From an uncultured Acetatifactor sp. (GTDB lineage Bacteria > Bacillota > Clostridia > Lachnospirales > Lachnospiraceae), in contig CAJUTJ010000106.1 in the NCBI GenBank assembly GCA_910589655.1, positions 1 through 64,000 on the forward strand: a stretch of DNA of 64,000 nucleotides. Reading direction: 5' to 3'. This document shows, piece by piece, positions 1 through 7,949 of this stretch; the first letter of the stretch is position 1, and each line of letters begins with the position of its first letter. A program made the translations under genes and the position numbers. The notes beneath the pieces are model-generated. The model ran no database searches, was not told where the DNA came from, and saw only the letters and a program-made list of their open reading frames with translations.

Positions 1-213
1 GGGAGGTTCGCTGCCATAGAAGGATGGGTATACACAAGGCCATGTAGAGCGAAAACCAAGACGTTCTACTTCGTGTACCCTTCACCCTCTATTTTCGTAC
101 CAGATACAGAGAAATGTCCATCTCCTTGGCTCATTCATCTGGGATATGTAACTATAAATTCCTTGATTTTTTAAGGAAAATCACTTGACAATATAGGGAG
201 GGAAACAAGATAA
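1..213. other. Left-edge non-coding segment with inverted repeats
   Basis: No convincing gene is visible. Positions 26-80 form a nested inverted repeat: GGGTATACAC (26-35) with GTGTACCC (73-80), and GTAGAGCG (44-51) with CGTTCTAC (62-69). This could be a terminator-like or structured RNA element of an upstream gene that lies outside the window. A GGGAGGG ribosome binding site for the kinase is at 196-202. Confidence 0.4.
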
Positions 214-993
214 ATGAATCAAAGAATACAAACAAAATACCGATTAATACGTATGATAGGAGAAGGAGCCTTTTCCCAAGTCTATCTGGCACAGGATGAG
301 CATGGGCAGCAGTATGCTTGTAAGGTGGGCAAAGATATGAAAATTTTGGAAAGAGAGGCGGATGTATTAAGCCGGCTATACCATCCCCTGTTTCCTTCGT
401 ATGTGGATTATGAAGAACAAGGGCAGACAGGCAGACTTGTTATGGAATACATACCCGGAAAAAGCATGAAACAATTGATACGGCTCCGGGGGAGGATTTC
501 GGCCCGACAGACAATGCGTATTGCGGAAGAATTGGCGGACGGACTGCTGTTTCTCCACCAGAGACAGCCCGGAATCCTGTACCGTGACCTGAAACCGGAA
601 AATATTATGGTTTGTGAGGACGGACATATAAAGCTGATTGATTTTGGCTGCGCCTGTCTTCTGGACGGTCAGAGCGGAACGAGAGCGGGGACGCCCGGAT
701 TTGCATCACCGGAACAGCTGGCAGAGGATGGGGCTGTGGGAACCTACAGCGATATCTACAGTTTGGGAAAGGTACTGCAGAGCATAATGACAGCGGGAAA
801 AGCAAACGGCGGTGAGGAGAGAAAATGCCGGAGGCGGCTGGAATGCATGATAGCGGAATGCACCCGTGAAGATCCCAAACAGCGTCCGCAGGATATGATA
901 AGCGTATTCTGTTTCCTCACAGGAAACAGAAAAAAAGAAGACGGAATTATATGTGAAAAAAATATTTGGGAAAGCAGCCATAAAAACTCTTGA
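214..993 (+). CDS. Hanks-type serine/threonine protein kinase, soluble
   Basis: The 259-residue protein is essentially one kinase domain. The glycine-rich loop GEGAFSQVYLA is near residues 17-27, the ATP-binding lysine is in ACKVG, and the catalytic loop reads YRDLKPENI. The metal-binding motif is LIDFG, and the activation/P+1 segment is GTPGFASPEQ. The usual HRD histidine is replaced by tyrosine, a change tolerated in some kinases. No membrane segment, PASTA repeat or partner phosphatase is seen, so it is not the PrkC/StkP wall-sensing type. GGGAGGG lies 11 bases before the ATG, a rather long spacing. It is presumably cytosolic and phosphorylates unknown proteins. The family call is solid; the substrate is unknown. 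Confidence 0.88.
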   Translation: MNQRIQTKYRLIRMIGEGAFSQVYLAQDEHGQQYACKVGKDMKILEREADVLSRLYHPLFPSYVDYEEQGQTGRLVMEYIPGKSMKQLIRLRGRISARQTMRIAEELADGLLFLHQRQPGILYRDLKPENIMVCEDGHIKLIDFGCACLLDGQSGTRAGTPGFASPEQLAEDGAVGTYSDIYSLGKVLQSIMTAGKANGGEERKCRRRLECMIAECTREDPKQRPQDMISVFCFLTGNRKKEDGIICEKNIWESSHKNS

Positions 994-1017
994 AGTTTGC
1001 CATCAATTTGATATACT
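990..1017 (+). promoter_or_regulatory. Predicted sigma-A promoter for the aldolase gene
   Basis: TTGAAG (990-995) and TATACT (1012-1017) are separated by 16 bases. The -35 box overlaps the kinase stop codon. The leader contains an inverted repeat, GGCGCAT (1028-1034) with ATGCGCC (1067-1073), so the 5' UTR may fold. Confidence 0.5.
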
Positions 1018-1102
1018 TAAATGAAAGGGCGCATGTGCACGAGCACAGTACGGGAAAATGTTTGTGATGCGCCAAAAATACATAGAAAAGGAGAACTAAA
1101 TT

Positions 1103-1756
1103 ATGCGTTTTTTCATTGATACCGCAAAGGTAGAAGACATCAAGAAGGCAAATGACATGGGTGTTATCTGCGGCGTAACAACCAATCCTTCCCTGATTGC
1201 AAAGGAAGGCAGAGTATTTGAGGAAGTTATCGCAGAGATTGCATCCATTGTTGACGGGCCTATCAGTGGAGAGGTGAAGGCTACCACTGTTGACGCGGAG
1301 GGAATGATTGAAGAGGGCAGAGCGATTGCCGGCATTCATCCCAATATGGTGGTGAAGATTCCTATGACCGTGGAAGGCTTGAAAGCCTGCAAGGCATTGA
1401 GCGCTGAGGGAATCAAGACCAATGTGACATTGGTATTTACTGCGAATCAGGCATTGCTTGCGGCACGTGCCGGCGCGACTTACGTATCTCCTTTCCTTGG
1501 CCGTCTGGATGATATCAGCCAGAGAGGCGTGGATTTAATCCGTGAGATTTCCGATATCTTCGCAGTGACTGATTTGAAGACTCAGATCATCTGTGCAAGT
1601 GTCCGTAACCCTGTTCATGTGACTGATTGTGCTCTGGCAGGAGCCGATATCGCTACCGTTCCTTATTCTGTAATTGAGCAGATGGTGAAGCATCCTTTGA
1701 CCGATGCCGGTATTGCTAAGTTCCAAGCAGATTACAAAGCTGTATTCGGAGAGTAA
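1103..1756 (+). CDS. fsa: Fructose-6-phosphate aldolase / transaldolase-like protein
   Basis: A 217-residue TIM-barrel protein of the short (TalC/MipB/FSA) transaldolase group. It starts MRFFIDTAKVEDIKKA and carries the family blocks GVTTNPSLIAKEG and NVTLVFTANQALLAARAGA. The Schiff-base lysine lies in VVKIPMT, and YVSPFLGRLDD follows. Members either transfer dihydroxyacetone units in the non-oxidative pentose phosphate pathway or cleave fructose 6-phosphate to dihydroxyacetone and glyceraldehyde 3-phosphate. The sequence alone does not settle which. AAAGGAG lies a suitable distance before the ATG. It stands alone as a single-gene unit in the cytoplasm. Gut Clostridia often use this short enzyme as their only transaldolase. 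Confidence 0.9.
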   Translation: MRFFIDTAKVEDIKKANDMGVICGVTTNPSLIAKEGRVFEEVIAEIASIVDGPISGEVKATTVDAEGMIEEGRAIAGIHPNMVVKIPMTVEGLKACKALSAEGIKTNVTLVFTANQALLAARAGATYVSPFLGRLDDISQRGVDLIREISDIFAVTDLKTQIICASVRNPVHVTDCALAGADIATVPYSVIEQMVKHPLTDAGIAKFQADYKAVFGE

Positions 1757-2220
1757 AATATTGTAAAAGGCACTATTTGTTTTCTGAAATTCGGAATTGC
1801 TATACTGTGAAAATGATTGTAAATACAGATAAAGTCAGTTGCGAGGAACTACACGCAGGCTGTGCAGCGAGCTGATGATACAGGCGGTATGCCCCCGAAG
1901 AAGGCGGCGTACCGCCTGTTCCTTTGGCCTTTTCTCCGATGCAGATCTGCAGGATTGGCATTCGGGGTATTCACCGATTAATATGTCGTTTACAATTTCT
2001 TTTTGCTCAAATTCTAATTCTAGGGCATGGTCTTGAAAGATGCTTTCTCCAAAAGCAATGGATGCGCCGAAATCAACGCTAACCAGAAATTGAAAGCTCC
2101 AAAATCCAATTTCTGACTGGATGGAGCTCTAGATCTGTTAGAAACGAAAATGCCTGTTTTCATGCTCTCGAAATTGTATTATAATAAGGAAAAGTAATCG
2201 TTCATAATTTAGGAGGGCAT
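1757..2220. other. Intergenic region with a possible gene remnant
   Basis: 464 bases without an intact gene. A start-less open frame on the minus strand (1835-2129) is described separately. A candidate promoter for the ankyrin gene has TTTTCA (2157-2162) and TATAAT (2180-2185) at 17-base spacing. Confidence 0.5.
1835..2129 (-). pseudogene. Possible minus-strand gene remnant, family unknown
   Basis: Read on the minus strand, a frame closed by TGA at 1837-1835 stays open for about 95 codons back to an in-frame TAG. It has no start codon with a ribosome binding site. The translation includes the protein-like stretch VDFGASIAFGESIFQDHALE followed by LEFEQKEIVNDILIGEY, whose composition looks more like real coding sequence than a random frame. 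It may be the decayed 3' end of a gene. No family was recognised and the call is weak. Confidence 0.22.
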
Positions 2221-2982
2221 ATGGCAAAGAAACGAAAAACTCTTCCAAAGGAAATGAGCGCACTTTTAGAGTGCGGAGATATTGCGGCGCTTAAAGAACA
2301 GTTCTTACGGTGTGAGCCCAATGCTGTTACCAACAAATACGGATCTAATATCTTTTCCCTGACACCATTGCCGGGGGAATTTGCTTTTTGGGCCAAGGAA
2401 CAGGGTGCGGATGTGAATTTTAGGGATTATTACGGAAGAACGCCGATTTTCAGGCATGCTTCTGTCTGGAACGGGGATGTGCAGCTCTTAATTGATCTGG
2501 GCGCCGATGTTCATGCTGCTGACAATTTCGGTGTAACGCCGCTGCATTGTGCGCCAATGCTTGGACGTGGGGATGCGGTGAAAGCCTTGCTGAGAGCCGG
2601 AGCTGATGTAAATGTCAAATCGGACAGGATAGACTGGCCGGGATTTATGACTCCTTTGGAAACAACGCTTAATAAAAGCTGTTTGTCTTATGGAGAGCTG
2701 TTGGATATCTGCAAGCTTTTATTGGAAGACGGAGCCGAAATTACAGACCGTTGCCGTGAATTTGTACAAAAGTCGGCAGAAAGATTCCAGAAACAAAAAC
2801 GAGGAATTGCAGATCCGGAATATCTGCGCAGCCAGACAGAGGGGCTGGATAAACTCTATGAAATGTTTGGTGTGGAGCCGGTTAAGGAAGCAATTTTCCA
2901 TGACGGCGTATCTCCCATCCGTATACCGGAGCTGTGTGAGAACGATGCATTTCCTCTGTTGGAAGCAGATTATTCAAAATAA
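2221..2982 (+). CDS. Ankyrin-repeat protein
   Basis: 253 residues with at least two recognisable ankyrin units in the middle, around residues 58-125. Typical signatures are GRTPIFRHASVWNGDVQLLI with DLGADVHAADNFG, and TPLHCAPMLGRGDAVKALL with RAGADVNVKS. The C-terminal third (about 150-253) is helical and charged, without a recognised domain. There is no signal peptide or membrane segment, so it is probably a cytoplasmic protein-protein interaction module. AGGAGGG ends four bases before the ATG. Solitary bacterial ankyrin genes are sometimes immunity or toxin-associated proteins, but no partner gene is present here. A strong terminator follows. Confidence 0.8.
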   Translation: MAKKRKTLPKEMSALLECGDIAALKEQFLRCEPNAVTNKYGSNIFSLTPLPGEFAFWAKEQGADVNFRDYYGRTPIFRHASVWNGDVQLLIDLGADVHAADNFGVTPLHCAPMLGRGDAVKALLRAGADVNVKSDRIDWPGFMTPLETTLNKSCLSYGELLDICKLLLEDGAEITDRCREFVQKSAERFQKQKRGIADPEYLRSQTEGLDKLYEMFGVEPVKEAIFHDGVSPIRIPELCENDAFPLLEADYSK

Positions 2983-3061
2983 ACAACCGCTGTTGTCCGC
3001 AGCTTCAAATCCGCGGATCGTGCTGTCGGCGCTGTTAAAATATAAACATTTGAAATATGAG

Positions 3062-3101
3062 AAAAGCATTTGGACAGAAAGCCAAATGCTTTTAATTTTT
3101 T
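3062..3101. terminator. Rho-independent terminator after the ankyrin gene
   Basis: A perfect 12-bp stem, AAAAGCATTTGG (3062-3073) with CCAAATGCTTTT (3082-3093), is followed by TTTTT. A run of A on the other side means it can also serve the convergent recombinase gene. Confidence 0.8.
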
Positions 3102-3153
3102 CGCAGATTTCTATAATCTATGAAGAACGGCGCAAAAGCCTTTACGGCTTGGG

Positions 3154-4284
3154 CTAAATACATTGCCGACCCAAATATTGACCATAAACTGCAGATAGGG
3201 TATTGAGATGCTGACGCTTTGTTTCCACGCTGGGATGGACATATCTGTTTAATGTAATATTGACATTGGAGTGCCCCAGAATCTCACTTAAGCTTTTAAT
3301 ATCGGCTCCCGAATCAATACAGTTGGTAGCAAAGGTATGACGGAGTATGTGAAAATTGTATCTGGGAATTTGTGCTTCCCCAAGCAGCTTGTGAAAGCGG
3401 TTCTGGTAAGTCCTTGGCTCCGTGGGCCTGTCCTCGGAAATTACATATTCGCAGTTATCATGAAATGCTCTTGCAAGCCGTGCCATTTCATCGGAAAGCG
3501 GGATTACGCGCTTTGAAAACATACTTTTAGGATCGCTTTCCATTAATTTCGTCTTTCCCGTACTTCCTTCCACGGCAATTCTCTGCACCGCACGATTGAC
3601 ATAGAGCAGCTTTCCGTCTATGTCAATGTCGCTCCATTTCAGGGCGCATACTTCCCCCAGTCTCAGACCCGTTGATAGACATAGCAGAATCCCGAATTTA
3701 TTCATATCCATATCCGAGTATAAGATTTCGAATAACCGCGCCTGCTCCGCCAGCTTCATGACTTCAACAGGCTTTGCGGACTTTGCCGCCTTAGCCCTTG
3801 TAACGGACGCCGTCACCGCATAATGATTGTCCTGAGCATAAGCGAGCACTTGATTGATAACACAGTAAATGCTTCGGACAAGGCTTTCCGAAGATGCCTC
3901 CCGGACATCGGCCATATTGCGTATTACTTCTGAAGTAACCCGTACCATTTTCATTTCGCCCAAGGAATCCTCGATATGCTTTTCGTAAATTTGCTTATAC
4001 TTTACATAAGTGCTGTATTTGCAGTGTTCCTGAACGTTCTGCAGCCACAGACGGGCTATATATCCGAATGTTTCCGATGCCTCGGCAGCATTTTCGGAAA
4101 CCATGGAAGACGCGGCTTCCAGCTGTGCCTGTTTGATAATAATCAATTTTTCCTTTACACCCTTATAAGTCCGGGCATAGACGGAATGATATTGTTTCTT
4201 CCCTGTGTCTTCGTTTTCCGTGGAATACCGTCCCTCCCATCGTCCGTCAGATCTTTTCCGTATATTTTCGCCTTTTCTGGGCAT
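3154..4284 (-). CDS. Tyrosine recombinase / phage-type integrase
   Basis: 376 residues from the ATG at 4284, which has GGAGGTGG (4296-4289) just upstream. An earlier in-frame ATG at 4344 has no such site. The N-terminus (MPRKGENIRKRSDGRWEGRY) resembles the arm-type DNA-binding domain of Tn916-like integrases. A SAM-like core-binding domain follows, then the catalytic domain with Arg in STGLRLGEVCALKW, HxxR in HILRHTFATN, LGHSNVNITL, and the nucleophilic Tyr in LNRYVHPS. All catalytic residues appear present, so it should cut and rejoin DNA. No excisionase, relaxase, replication gene or tRNA attachment site was found nearby. It may be the last gene of a decayed integrative element or a stand-alone recombinase. 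Confidence 0.88.
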   Translation of the reverse strand: MPRKGENIRKRSDGRWEGRYSTENEDTGKKQYHSVYARTYKGVKEKLIIIKQAQLEAASSMVSENAAEASETFGYIARLWLQNVQEHCKYSTYVKYKQIYEKHIEDSLGEMKMVRVTSEVIRNMADVREASSESLVRSIYCVINQVLAYAQDNHYAVTASVTRAKAAKSAKPVEVMKLAEQARLFEILYSDMDMNKFGILLCLSTGLRLGEVCALKWSDIDIDGKLLYVNRAVQRIAVEGSTGKTKLMESDPKSMFSKRVIPLSDEMARLARAFHDNCEYVISEDRPTEPRTYQNRFHKLLGEAQIPRYNFHILRHTFATNCIDSGADIKSLSEILGHSNVNITLNRYVHPSVETKRQHLNTLSAVYGQYLGRQCI

Positions 4285-4397
4285 ATAACCACCTCCGATT
4301 GTTAGATAAACACTATAAATAAGAGCTTTTCGTTCTGACCACAAAGCCTGACCACAATTAGAATTTCAACCGGAAAAAAGCCGGAAATCTTTTTGAA

Positions 4398-4446
4398 CAC
4401 GCAAAAAACGCGTGAAAACACCTCGCGGCGGCGTGGGTGTGAAAAG
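4398..4446 (+). repeat. Interspersed element, right-half fragment (module A, copy 1)
   Basis: This 49-base segment starts CACGCAAAAAACGCGTG and ends GCGTGGGTGTGAAAAG. It matches 46210-46258 and 56021-56069 with only about two to three substitutions. Here the left half of the element is missing, so it is a truncated copy. Confidence 0.85.
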
Positions 4447-4456
4447 AAACAAAAAG

Positions 4457-4485
4457 GTAACAGTTCAGACAGCCCCTCCCGCGAA
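4457..4485. repeat. 29-bp repeat, inverted partner at 38391-38419
   Basis: The sequence GTAACAGTTCAGACAGCCCC-TCCCGCGAA (29 bases) is exactly the reverse complement of 38391-38419. It includes the GTAACAGTTC motif seen at the ends of the other interspersed elements. Confidence 0.8.
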
Positions 4486-4634
4486 AAAATTGCGTCTCTA
4501 TGCGATTTTGCGAGACATGCGGGCGCCAAAACGTAATCTTTCCGCGTTTTGTGTGCATTATTGTAACGGTTCAGTGACCTGTCCGAACTGTAACACAAAA
4601 AGCATACCCGGCAGCTTGTCTTACAAATTAGCAG

Positions 4635-4663
4635 TTGACATTTCCAAAATGGTTTGCTAGAAT
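4635..4663 (+). promoter_or_regulatory. Predicted sigma-A promoter upstream of the sortase operon
   Basis: TTGACA (4635-4640), a 17-base spacer and TAGAAT (4658-4663). It lies about 350 bases before the sortase start, implying a long 5' leader that contains the 4928-4944 hairpin. Confidence 0.6.
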
Positions 4664-5016
4664 TTATAGATGTTTAAGAGTTGTACTCCAAAATAATTGA
4701 ATTCAGCTTTTTTATCAAATATTATTTTTCGCAGATTATAGAAATCTGTGAAAGCATGTCCGGCTACATAGAGTATATGTAATAAAACATATTTTACACA
4801 GTTTACTACAAAAGTCATGAATCTTGCTTGCGGAAACCGCGAGGTGATTCGAGCTCCTTTGCACGAAATCCCGAGGCTGCTGTGTGTCAAACCCGCTGTA
4901 CATTCAGGATTGTGTGCATCTTCATAGGAAACCCTCCGGGTTTCTTGCATGGCGGTGCAGCCGATTGTAGAAGAGCTCAGTACGATGATCAGGAAAAGGA
5001 AAGCAATAGGAAAACC

Positions 5017-5958
5017 ATGGAAAAAAATCAAAAACCCGTTGGAAAAAACAACAAGATATGGAAGCTGATGCTGATTTTGTTTTTGGCGGCGGCAGGAATC
5101 GGTCTGGCCGTTTTAAGCGTGCAGGCTTACAGGAAGCATCAGGCCGAAGCACAACTGGAGCAGCTGGCGGAGAGTACTTCGGGCAGCGCTCAGGGAAATC
5201 CCCGGCAGGGAGAGTCTTCTCCTGCGGCGGCGTCCGGTACGGCGGCACAGGATTCGGAAGCCTTGCAAGGGCAGGACAATGCTCCGACACAGGGAACGGG
5301 GGCTTCTTCCGCCGATGCGGCAGAAACGGCGGCGGAGGGGCTGCAGGCGCTGAAAGACATGGGGATTCCGATTCCGGAGAAGGAAGTGGATTTTGCGGAT
5401 CTTCAGGCCAATGTCAACAAGGACATTTATGCATGGATATACATACCCGATACCCTTGTGGATTATCCGGTGGTACAGCATCCGACAGATAACCTCTATT
5501 ACCTGAATTACAACTTAGACGGCAGTAAGGGGTATCCCGGCTGTATCTACACGGAGGACTACAATGCGAAAGATTTTTCCGATCCCAATACGGTGATTTA
5601 CGGGCATAACATGAAAAACGGCACCATGTTTGCAGGACTCCATAAGTTTGAAGACGGCGAATATTTTAAAGAGCACCCCTATGTGTATATCTATACGGAA
5701 GAAGGGCTGTATGTTTATGAGATTTTTGCCGCCTATGAGAGCGGCAGCGAACACATTCTTTATAATAATGATTTTACGAATGATTATGCCTATTCGAAAT
5801 ATCTGGAAGGGATTTATTCTCTCAGATCTATGAACAGCAATGTGAAGGAGGACGTGGAAGTGACCACAGAGGATCGTATCGTGACGCTTTCCACTTGTGT
5901 AGCAAATAAATCGGACAGACGCTACTTGGTACAGGGAGTGCTGCTGAATGAAGATTAA
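5017..5958 (+). CDS. srtB: Class B sortase
   Basis: 313 residues from the ATG at 5017. A longer in-frame reading to 4828 has no ribosome binding site and an unlikely composition. Residues about 14-33 form a membrane anchor (LMLILFLAAAGIGLAVLSV). A low-complexity Ala/Gly/Ser/Gln linker runs to about residue 120, and the catalytic barrel follows. His197 is in YGHNMKNGTMF, Cys294 in TLSTC, and Arg301 or Arg302 in SDRRYLV, so the triad is complete. The long insertion between the His and Cys strands and the YPVVQ start fit class B. The enzyme should sit on the outer membrane face and join a substrate's sorting signal to peptidoglycan. The gene two positions downstream carries a plausible signal. 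Its stop overlaps the LCP start by 11 bases. Confidence 0.9.
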   Translation: MEKNQKPVGKNNKIWKLMLILFLAAAGIGLAVLSVQAYRKHQAEAQLEQLAESTSGSAQGNPRQGESSPAAASGTAAQDSEALQGQDNAPTQGTGASSADAAETAAEGLQALKDMGIPIPEKEVDFADLQANVNKDIYAWIYIPDTLVDYPVVQHPTDNLYYLNYNLDGSKGYPGCIYTEDYNAKDFSDPNTVIYGHNMKNGTMFAGLHKFEDGEYFKEHPYVYIYTEEGLYVYEIFAAYESGSEHILYNNDFTNDYAYSKYLEGIYSLRSMNSNVKEDVEVTTEDRIVTLSTCVANKSDRRYLVQGVLLNED

Positions 5959-7066
5959 TATGACACGTCATACGAAGGTTAGGATATATCGTACTGTCGC
6001 ATGGGTGCTGCTGGTGATCTTACTACTGGCTTTGGCGGGGATTGCTTTCTTTGCGGGAATGCAGATCTCGGGCAAAAACAGGCTGGATCGTTTTCAGGAG
6101 GGCGATGGCCCCTTGTTGAATCTGGCCGGGGCTGCGGGAAGGCTGGAGATTCCGGAGGAAGGGATATTGAACGAGACGGCGGCGGAGGCAGATGAGGACT
6201 GGCAGGAAGGAGATGTGCGCTATCAGGGTGTACACTATCGCTACAACGAAGACATCCTGACCTTTCTTTTTTTGGGGATAGACAAGGAATCGGAGGTAAA
6301 GCCTGTGGAAAACGGCTTGGACGGAGGACAATCGGATGCCATATTCCTTCTGGTGCTGGAACCTCATGCCAAAGAAATATTTGTGATTAGTATACCCAGA
6401 GACACTATGACAGATATAGATGCCTATGATAAAGACGGGTATTTTGTGGCTACGGTAAAGGCACAGCTTACGCTGCAGCACGGTTACGGCGACGGAGCGG
6501 AACTGAGCTGTGAGCGCACAAAGAGGGCGGTGGCGAGACTGTTTTACGAACTGCCCATCCATGGCTACTGCGCCGTCAATATGGGAGCGGTTCCTTTGCT
6601 CAATGACGCTGTGGGCGGGGTGGAACTGGTGGCCATAGAGGATGTGATATACACCGACATCAAGGAAGGGGACAGAATCCTCTTAAAAGGAGAGGAAGCA
6701 TACAATTACCTGCATAACAGAGATACGGAGAATATGGGAGGCGCGGGAAGGAGGCTGGAACGTCAGAAGCAATATCTGACGGCTTATGCGGCCGTTGCAA
6801 TGGAGAAGCTGAAAACCGATATTACCCTTCCGGTAACGCTCTATAATACCTTAAGCAAATATATGGTGACGGATATCTCCTTGGACGAGGTCAGTTATCT
6901 GGCCGTTCAGGTTCTGGGATATCATTTTGATGAAAACAATCTCTATTCTCTGGAGGGGGAGAATGTCATGGGAGAGCAGTACGAGGAATTCCATGTGGAT
7001 GAGACAGCCCTCTATGAACTGATTTTAAAAATCTTTTATGAACCGGTATTAGGCCGCGAGGCTTGA
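5948..7066 (+). CDS. LytR-CpsA-Psr (LCP) family glycopolymer transferase
   Basis: 372 residues: a short cytoplasmic N-terminus, one membrane helix (about 13-36), then an extracellular LCP domain from about residue 95. Characteristic blocks are LTFLFLGIDK, the arginine motif ISIPRDTMTDI, GYCAVNMGAVPLLNDAVGGV, and RRLERQKQYL with the second catalytic arginine. LCP enzymes move undecaprenyl-linked teichoic acid or capsule chains onto peptidoglycan. It overlaps the sortase by 11 bases, so the two are translationally coupled. Its position just before a 26-kb polysaccharide locus suggests that it anchors that polymer, but this is inference from context. Confidence 0.9.
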   Translation: MKINMTRHTKVRIYRTVAWVLLVILLLALAGIAFFAGMQISGKNRLDRFQEGDGPLLNLAGAAGRLEIPEEGILNETAAEADEDWQEGDVRYQGVHYRYNEDILTFLFLGIDKESEVKPVENGLDGGQSDAIFLLVLEPHAKEIFVISIPRDTMTDIDAYDKDGYFVATVKAQLTLQHGYGDGAELSCERTKRAVARLFYELPIHGYCAVNMGAVPLLNDAVGGVELVAIEDVIYTDIKEGDRILLKGEEAYNYLHNRDTENMGGAGRRLERQKQYLTAYAAVAMEKLKTDITLPVTLYNTLSKYMVTDISLDEVSYLAVQVLGYHFDENNLYSLEGENVMGEQYEEFHVDETALYELILKIFYEPVLGREA

Positions 7067-7103
7067 TATAACCACATGATTATGAAGAAAGGAGAACACG
7101 CCA

Positions 7104-7841
7104 ATGAAAAAATTATCCAGTATGCTGGCTCTTGGCCTTGCGCTGGCTCTTACCTTAGGTATGACCGTAAGTGCAGCCGAGAGCCCTACCACAGAAGGGG
7201 CAGCTCCGGAGATGAAGGAAGAGCAGATAGTGGAATACACAGAGAAATCCGAAGCTCTGACACAGGCAGTCGGTGAAGTTACCACTACTGTCGGCGGTCA
7301 GGCCGTTACACTTGAGAAGGCTCCCGTAGCTCCCGAGACATTGCTTCAGGCGGAGATGATTGCGACGAATAAGGCAGCCGAGGCTGCAGGTGCTTTAAAG
7401 CTTCCCGAAGGGAAGACGGTTGAGAGCACCAAAGTAGTCGGCTCCGCTGACATTACACTTCCTGAAGGAACCGCGATTCCTGAGGAAGGCATTACGCTTG
7501 AGATCCCCATCAGCGGGATTACGGCGGGTAAGACTTATGTTTTGCTGCATCTGACAGGCGGCAAGTGGGAGACCATTGTACCCAGTTCCGTTGCAAACGG
7601 AAAGGTGACGGCTACCTTTAAGTCGCTTTCACCCATTGTTGCCAGTGAGGTCATCATTGCAGAAGTATCGGAAGATTCCGATGATGATTCCGACGATACC
7701 AATTCTTCAGGGGCACCTGCAGCGGCAAACCCTGCAACATCCCCTAAGACAGCCGAGACACTTCCCGTGGCAGGCGTTATGACATTGATCTGCCTTGTAG
7801 GCGCAGCAGTATGCGCAAACAAGATTCGCTACAACAAGTAA
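7104..7841 (+). CDS. Secreted cell-wall protein with SPKTA-type sorting tail
   Basis: 245 residues. A signal peptide (MKKLSSMLALGLALALTLG, cut near AAES) is followed by an acidic, threonine-rich region and one beta-rich domain with PEGTAIPEEGITLEIPISG and GKTYVLLHLTGGKWE. An Asp/Ser linker (SEDSDDDSDDTNSSG) leads to the tail. The C-terminus reads SPKTAETLPVAG, then a hydrophobic helix and a short basic end (NKIRYNK), which is the layout of a sortase substrate. The motif resembles the (S/N)PxT signals used by clostridial class B sortases. Immediate linkage to srtB makes it the probable cognate substrate. No enzymatic domain was recognised; it may be a structural wall protein. AAAGGAG precedes the ATG. 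Confidence 0.72.
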   Translation: MKKLSSMLALGLALALTLGMTVSAAESPTTEGAAPEMKEEQIVEYTEKSEALTQAVGEVTTTVGGQAVTLEKAPVAPETLLQAEMIATNKAAEAAGALKLPEGKTVESTKVVGSADITLPEGTAIPEEGITLEIPISGITAGKTYVLLHLTGGKWETIVPSSVANGKVTATFKSLSPIVASEVIIAEVSEDSDDDSDDTNSSGAPAAANPATSPKTAETLPVAGVMTLICLVGAAVCANKIRYNK

Positions 7842-7884
7842 TTAACCGTTTCATACCATTTTGTACTTCTGAAACATGTGGTTG

Positions 7885-7915
7885 TCCTGCCTGCCCCTGA
7901 ACGGGGGAGGCAGGA
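7885..7915 (+). terminator. Hairpin after the sortase operon
   Basis: TCCTGCCT...AGGCAGGA with an inner CCCC/GGGG extension and one mismatch forms a stable stem. It is followed by TAAATAATT rather than a T run, so termination may be partial. Confidence 0.5.
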
Positions 7916-7949
7916 TAAATAATTAAGATCGTGAAGGAAGCAGCTGCCT

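Larger units (their letters stand above)
4345..5016. other. Long non-coding region: repeat fragments and sortase leader
   Basis: 672 bases between divergent genes. It holds fragments of the window's interspersed repeat (4398-4446 and 4457-4485), a good promoter (4635-4663), and a long leader with the hairpin GAAACCC-TCC-GGGTTTC (4928-4944). A minus-strand frame at 4657-5031 with a lipoprotein-like start was considered but overlaps the sortase start and is not called. Confidence 0.5.

Noticed and set aside
1839..2036. 65-residue plus-strand frame
   Set aside because: Arg/Cys/Ser-rich composition and no start signal; the opposite strand reads more like coding sequence.
4302..4660. Small frames across the repeat fragment at 4398-4485
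   Set aside because: The same peptide-like string (HPRRREVFSRVFCV) appears wherever the repeat occurs, so it reflects the repeat and not a gene.
4657..5031. 124-residue minus-strand frame starting with a lipoprotein-like signal (IVLSSSTIGC)
   Set aside because: It overlaps the sortase start and leader, lacks a ribosome binding site at its ATG, and runs over the promoter region; no family recognised.
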